A DNA stretch of 64,000 nt, from the NCBI GenBank assembly GCA_033239525.1, contig BSYO01000030.1:2798900-2862899 (forward strand), written 5' to 3'. This DNA is from Nepenthes gracilis (lineage: Eukaryota; Streptophyta; Magnoliopsida; Caryophyllales; Nepenthaceae). Positions 58,296 through 64,000 of this stretch are shown here, piece after piece (within the stretch, counting starts at the first letter, position 1; the number at the start of each line of letters is the position of its first letter). The notes under the pieces are model-generated. The model worked only from the letters and a program-made list of their open reading frames with translations. It did not search any database and was not told where the DNA came from. Made by a program: the position numbers and the translations under genes.

Positions 58296-58780
58296 TGTAA
58301 CGTCCCTGGCGCATCCGCATGATGATATTGTCCGCTCTGGGTTGGGGAAGCTTACGGCGTCCCAGGCCAGCACACAGCCCGCACGGTTTTGTTCCTGGAA
58401 GACGGAATCCACCGCCCCCAAAACGCGTCCACAATGGAAGAGGTATCCACGCCTTTTATAAGGCACGTTTCGTTCACCTCCCCATCTGATGTGGGACTCT
58501 ACAGTCTACCCCCCTTGGGGACCCAGCGTCCCCGCTGGCACACCGGACCGGATCCCGGCTCTGATACCATCTGTAACGTCCCTGGCGCATCCGCATGACG
58601 ATATTGTCCGCTCTTGACTGGGAGAGCTTACGGTGTCCCAGGCCAACACGCAACCCGCACGGTTTTGTTCCTGGCAGACAAAATCCACCGCCCCCAAAAC
58701 GCGTCGTCAAGGAGAAGGTATCCACGCCCTTATTATAATGTACGCTTCGTTCACCTCCCCATCCGATGTGGAACTCTACA
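58296..58780 (-). mobile_element. TRIM: 485-bp miniature LTR retrotransposon
   Basis: Two direct repeats of 208 and 209 bp (58296-58503 and 58572-58780) flank a 68-bp interior. On the - strand the repeats read TGTAGAGT...ACGTTACA. The site TGGTATCAGAGC (58569-58558) stands two bases after the 5' LTR and AAGGGGGG (58516-58509) before the 3' LTR. The target duplication TTATA is at 58291-58295 and 58781-58785. It has no coding sequence, so it depends on another element. It lacks the 5S rRNA-like part of Cassandra TRIMs. Confidence 0.9.
58558..58569 (-). promoter_or_regulatory. TRIM primer-binding site
   Basis: TGGTATCAGAGC on the - strand is complementary to the 3' end of initiator tRNA-Met, the standard primer of many plant LTR elements. 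Confidence 0.85.
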
Positions 58781-58858
58781 TTATATTTTTGTTTATTATT
58801 AATATTAATATTTATTACTCATTATTATTAATATTTATTAGTATATATTATTGCTCCC

Positions 58859-58894
<36 letters not shown>

Positions 58895-59029
58895 CATTTA
58901 TCATTTATTATTAATTATTTTATACCCATTTATTATTTATAATATTTATTAATATCAATATTTCAGATTATTTATTATTATATTAATTCCATCACTATAT
59001 AATCCGAATTAAGATATTGGGGTGTTACA

Positions 59030-59998
59030 AATGGGTTGTCTCACGAGGAAGGAAATGACCTAAATTTTCGGCGATCCATTTGTACATAGATGGTCAACGC
59101 TATCGTCGACCGAATAAAAAGCTGGTGAGCCAATAAAGGCCCAAAATCAAGACGGCCTATCAGTGCCCAGGAAGGTTAACGATTTCGTTGATCGGAAGAG
59201 TGGCTAGTAAAGTGGTTGAGGACTAGGATTCACACAGCTTAAGCCTAAATTGATCCACGTGTCCGTTCTCAAGGCACAACGGTCTCATCCCCTGATTTTA
59301 CACACCTCCAAAGAAGGCAACCTCCATTATATCGGTCACCTTCAGAATCAATGCGCATCCTTGAAGAAATGCACAAGAATCCATGCCCTATCTATTGAAA
59401 ATCGTAACGGTTATAAAATGCAGAAAGAAGTGAATCAACCCTATGATTGTGAAAGCCATAATGGCGCCTACACCAAAAAATGTAATGATCCCAGTAGAGT
59501 GCGAGCATCATACCCCTCTACATAGGGAAGTCAGCTCAAGGCCATGATAATAAAAGGTTATGGAGATTCACTCCATATGCATGCTTTCACTTGCCTGCCA
59601 AAAAGCCTTCTTTTGCACACAAACGCTTGCAAAGCTCTCGAGCTCTCAAAAACTCGAGCAACTATACGCTCCCTCTCTCTTTGCCACTAGTTCCAAGTGA
59701 ATATAGTACTTAGAGAACTTACTTCTCACGAGTATCCCAAATCTCTCTGCCTACGAGAGCACTCCCACATCAACAAACACTCACCTTACATTTAAATTGC
59801 ATTCTCTACATCCACCTTCTTTTTGAAGGCTACTTACTAACTTGAGCGTCAAAATATTTTCGGTGAGATTATATCTCGTTGTCATCTGACCTCTTATTTA
59901 AAATTATGGTGTGTAGGATCCAAATTTAATGGATGAAACCAGATTTAGGCAAATTACTTATTTCAAATCTGTTTAAAATTTGGATACAAGATACGTCA
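59030..59998 (+). repeat. TE5 3' LTR, missing its first bases
   Basis: Begins at AATGGGTTGTCTCACGAGG, which pairs with AATGGGCTTATCCACGAAG inside the 5' LTR. It ends GATACGTCA before the ATATT duplication. Confidence 0.87.
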
Positions 59999-60003
59999 AT
60001 ATT

Positions 60004-61396
60004 AAACTTAAAAATATTAAAAATAAATGGGAATGTTTTTTATGTATTTCTTCAAAATTATTTAAAAAAGTTATTAAATTTCTTCCTTTTAAATTTCATT
60101 CTCAAATTTAATTTTCTAAAATTACATTCTTAACTTTTAATTTTGTATTACTTTTTAAATATGTTAAATGGATCAGTTTTAGACTATATATTATTGTGTA
60201 TGTAATGTCCAAAAAAAATACAAAAAAGTGTGCTAGAATAAAATTGAAATACATAATTTATTAAAAAAAGAAAAAGGTGTTTTCGACTATTTTTTGTGCC
60301 AAAATAGAAAGGGTTAAGAGTTCTGGAATAAGGGAGTTTTATTTTTTTTTTAAATGGAAAAAAAAACTTATTTTTTAATTTAAATTATTTATTTTTAAAT
60401 TAATAATTATAATTTTATCATTTTTAAAAATTAAAAAGTTAATTATTAAATTATACTTATTCATTTAAAAATAAATAATTAAATTTAAAAAATAATCTTT
60501 TAAATCTTTTTTAAAAGATAAGGGAATCCGGGGCCTGCGGTCGTTCAGTATTTTTGACTACTGACCTTTCAAGGGGAGGAGGAAAGGTTCAGAAAATGGT
60601 ACTGGCGGATATGCTGTGGGGCCCACCACCATGGCCCACCATTTTTAGTGAAAAATATTTTAGAAATAATTAATAAATAAATAAATATAAAGTATATTTA
60701 TTTGTATATTTTTATATGATTTTAATAATATATATAATCTCGATCTGGTGCTAGATTTAGTAAAAATTAATACTGACACTATTCTTTTTTACATTAATTT
60801 TTTTAATTTGAAAAAAATAAAAAATTAATTATTTTTCAAATAAATATTTATATTTAATTTTTTAATAATAAGTTGCCGTGGCAATAGTCGGGTCTTCTTT
60901 TTATAATTTATCATTTTTATTATTTTAATAATTTAAATGATAATAAATTTATTATAATAATTTAAACAATAATAACTACAATAATATAGTAAATATATTA
61001 GATCAATCCTACCCTCCAACGAGATCAGGGTACGGGTGTCTTGAATTCTCACGGCTCTCTTTTTTATTACTAAGATTAATGATGGATATTAGATGTAAAT
61101 CTAACAAATATTGTGTGGCACTGGACAGGTGTCGTACGTCATACAGTGCCCCTCAAGGTCGATCCAACGGCCCAGTCAAAAGAATTGGATAATTTTAATT
61201 AATAAAAAAGATATAATAATTATCCTCCATTTTTATTTTTTATTTTATTTTGAAATTTTATTTTATTATCATTTTTTTATATATGAACAAATAATTTAAA
61301 CTGATCATATCATAGTTTAAATAAAAATGTCAAATTTAAAGTTTTTATAAAATAGTTTGGGTAATTTTCTTACATAAATAAAATTAATAATATAAT
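60004..61396. other. AT-rich spacer right of TE5
   Basis: No gene is supported on either strand. A GC-richer patch at 60520-60645 and another at 61115-61185 hold nothing I recognise. Confidence 0.5.
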
Positions 61397-61502
61397 TGTT
61401 GGGTTCCAATACCCGGGGTCCCTAAAAGAATGGGTAAGGAAACGAGTATTTGACCTGAGAAGCCCAAGTTGTCAGTTTGTCCGATACTTCATAAGGCGCC
61501 CT
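61397..61502. other. Possible LTR start next to the composite copy
   Basis: TGTTGGGTTCCAATACCCGG resembles the TGTTGGG starts of TE2 and TE4. It stops being LTR-like after about 100 bp, where the composite block begins. No partner repeat is in the window. Confidence 0.3.
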
Positions 61503-64000
61503 CAACCCGAGGGCATTCCACGATGTAGTCCGGCTCTATGGAGGAAGAAGAAGAAGGTTCTATCATTGTCGTCTTCTTTTGCCTTGGACTTCTGGGAGCA
61601 TCTTCGGTGGAAAGTGCACCGATAGAATTGATGGCGATGGCACCAACCTTCCTCTTACGTTGGGAGGATGGGAGTCTCATCTTCTGAACCGGAGAAGGCA
61701 AACCCCAGCGAGCCCTCTTGGTTTCCTCATGGGAAACTGAGTCGCTCGACCCAGTTTAAACTGACATCGAGGAAACTAAAAATTTTAATTATCATCATAA
61801 ATTCAATATCATAAATATAATTTTCATAATAAATTTTTTCGAGATAATAAATATATATATAATATTATTATCTTGGGATTACAGTCCCAATAATATATCC
61901 AAATAGAACCTCAATCGATGAACTGTCTCTAGAACTTCTTCTCACGAGTCTCTATCTTCACTATATTCTCTATCTCAATTTTCTATAGCCAAAGTAGGAT
62001 CCCTCAGCTCGCACTACGCATTCAACTAATTTGGAGCTAATAAAATGTAAGAGAAAGCAAAATACCCAAAAAGTGATAATAAATTCAAAACAAATTGGAA
62101 AAGGTAGCAACAATACATAAAGTATAACAAAAATCATGAATAATATAATATCGAATTGATAAATATGTCAAAAAAGTATATTATACCAATACATAAGTGG
62201 ATCACTCCAACTCTGATGTGACAAGATCATAAGATTCTACCAATACAAAAGGAAGAATCTCTCATAATCCGATCTTATGAGAAATAAAAAGGGATCCTTT
62301 GATCCAAATATTAGCGTAAATGACCAGAAAACTAAATAACAATAGACAATATGGATTCTACTGAATTCGAATATCATAAAACCTAATACATGGATTCTAC
62401 CAAATATAATTATGGATTCTAAAAATTCCAAACTCAAGAGGTATGATCAATGACGGAATATCACAATGAATCTCATTGGACCTTATTCTGCCACTGTGAA
62501 TCAAATGTCGCATATTTACGCCTCCAACAGTTGGGTAAGTACAACGAGGTTATCCATGGTATCTTCACTATCCATACAGTCCTACTAAAAGATATATCCG
62601 TAGTATACTCATACTATCCGTGATACTCCTCGCAAAATGATATCTCTAATATCATCTCTTACGATTATTACATGGCTATAAGTATCCATCTATAATAAAC
62701 AATATACCTCATTATTACAATGATACAAAAATCAGTATCAGATAAGTGTAGACCACGTTAAGGTGTCGTAACATCCTATTCGATTAGATACCTTAGTATT
62801 TTCATACGCTTTCATTAACCTTGACCGTAGGAAGCCAATAATTCAACTACTCATGAAATTAAGTATAATACAAAGAAGACTTTACAATTTCAATGAAAGA
62901 ATTATCGTTCGGTACTGATAAAGATCATACACACACAATTCAAAGATAACGCAAATAATATAATTATCGGAAAGAAAGTAACAGTACCAAGGATAATTTA
63001 AATATTTAATCGAATGCCCTAATATTTCTTTAAATCCTTTCTGATTCATTCGGAGTCATAATATTATCTTTAAGGTTACAAAGTTCATTTTATTTTGATG
63101 ATACCGAGAGATATCCACAACCTTTAAATCTTATTCAACTATTCTACTAAATCTATGTGAGTCTAATCATAACAATTTATTCACATTTTCTCCTTCATCT
63201 AACTTATACTTTAATATGCCCATATTTATAAACTTTGATGTCCAACAATACTTATACATTTACATCAAAATATATACATGACTTGTATATACTATACCTC
63301 TGTGTTCACCTATATGTTATACCCTGCATATATACACACACGCACACACACACACATATATACACACACCTATGCATACGCCTTGCACCATACACACAAT
63401 TAACACACATCATACTTACACACACACCCATACGGTAGCAGCACACAACTCACACACACACCCACCAATATACCCAATACGTATGGATATACATACACAT
63501 ATATTCCATATGCCCACATACGAGCTACTCATTATACGACAGTTCCTCATACACAACACAGTACACTGTTCACCTCCATTTTCAGGATACAATGCACACG
63601 ATTTCTTTGCTATTCACCAGCTTCTCACCAATTTAAACTAACTAATACACAAATCAAGGATTATGTACCGTCATTGTATTAAAATTTTAAGCCTTAAGCC
63701 TTAATTTTAATGGGCAGTCTGAATTCGTAGCTCCATTAAGCCGAAGGATCTGTTTTTATCCCAAATTTCACTTAACAAAATTTTTCAAAATCAAATCATA
63801 AAAATAAAATTTCAACTCACAAGATTTAATCAGTAGATTTGTAAATTTTACATTCTAATTATTTTGGCCCAAAATCATGTGGATTCTTTGGGAACTCACC
63901 ACATAAGCTAAGTGCCCTGTTTTTCCCGATTTCTTCACCAACTGCCCAAATTCAGCGAATTCCTCCGAAACACCCATTTACAACTAAATCACACTAAATC
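61503..64000 (-). repeat. Second copy of the antisense-gene fragment plus LTR-like repeat, runs off the window
   Basis: It matches 55255-57791 almost end to end. 61503-61740 holds the antisense-gene start region (- strand, MRLPSSQRKRKVGAIAINS, open for about 70 codons). 61740-64000 holds the LTR-like repeat, including the CA-rich tract at 63330-63480. The junction between the two parts is the same as in TE5. The block continues past the window end. Confidence 0.7.

Larger units (their letters stand above)
55510..59029 (-). mobile_element. Nested LTR-like repeat, 3.5 kb, in TE5
   Basis: On the - strand it begins TGTAACACCCCAATATC at 59029, a common start of plant LTRs. It runs about 3.5 kb without coding sequence. 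It includes a CA-rich tract (57117-57300), ATT microsatellites and a gene-leader-like stretch around 58030-58190. Long LTRs of this kind occur in the Del/Tekay group; that link is an inference. A second copy is at 61740-64000 and an old one at 38400-39660. Its left end and any duplication are not clear. Confidence 0.5.
47032..59998 (+). mobile_element. TE5: old, decayed Tat-type Ty3/gypsy element with a nested insertion
   Basis: Target duplication ATATT is at 47027-47031 and 59999-60003. The 5' LTR is 47032-48016; the 3' LTR survives from 59030 to 59998. The + strand has gag and pol relics full of stops. The - strand has a relic of the antisense coiled-coil gene. From about 55510 to 59029 a foreign LTR-like repeat is nested. 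The first 16 or so bases of the 3' LTR and its polypurine tract are gone. Confidence 0.88.

Noticed and set aside
58224..58461. Frames with long isoleucine runs
   Set aside because: Translated ATT microsatellite.
58296..58780. Cassandra-type TRIM carrying 5S rRNA
   Set aside because: The LTRs do not contain the 5S internal promoter or its conserved boxes.
1..64000. tRNA, rRNA or small RNA genes
   Set aside because: I saw no cloverleaf-like A and B boxes or rRNA stretches outside primer-binding sites. A tRNAscan-SE and Infernal run would settle it.

Overview
This window is nuclear DNA of a flowering plant. It has split genes with GT-AG introns and AT-rich spacers, a two-domain plant-type GTP cyclohydrolase I gene, and many nested LTR retrotransposons of the Ty3/gypsy Tat type. 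I cannot name the species. Only two host genes are visible: the last three exons of a membrane-anchored, GTPase-like gene of unknown role (314-2295, + strand) and a complete two-exon GTP cyclohydrolase I gene of the folate pathway (36801-33180, - strand).

Layout from left to right: 1-2295 host gene 3' end. 4887-13150 TE1, a pol-less Tat-like element with minisatellite-filled LTRs and target duplication CATTA. About 13365-32842 an old Copia-like element (- strand) without coding sequence, into which two elements jumped: TE2 (14015-27063, a nearly full-length Tat-type element, duplication TATAG) and TE3 (31548-32504, a solo LTR, duplication AAATT). 33180-37410 GTP cyclohydrolase I. 37450-40016 AT-rich spacer with an old repeat. 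40017-46064 TE4, a small non-autonomous element with an open gag-like frame, no pol and an antisense gene. 47032-59998 TE5, an old decayed Tat-type element (duplication ATATT). A 3.5-kb LTR-like repeat sits inside TE5, and that repeat holds a 485-bp TRIM element (58296-58780, duplication TTATA). 61503-64000 is a second copy of the TE5 composite block.

The elements form one related group. They share primer-binding sites of the TGGCGCCGTCTGTGGGAA type, and TE1, TE2 and TE4 share a GGCATGGGGG polypurine tract. TE2 and TE5 carry gag, protease, reverse transcriptase, two RNase H domains and integrase, all with breaks. TE1 and TE4 have lost pol and could only move with borrowed enzymes.

The most interesting structure is a gene unit on the strand opposite to gag-pol, seen in TE2, TE4 and TE5. 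It has its own TATA-like box in TE2 and TE4. It encodes a domain I recognise as the plant 'putative gypsy type transposon' family (Pfam Transposase_28), then an acidic linker, a short phase-0 intron, a coiled coil and a C-terminal RLCRR-like motif. Second in interest is a 115-154 bp intron-like segment just after pol, conserved in TE1, TE2 and TE5. All identities and alignments were made by eye; nothing was computed.
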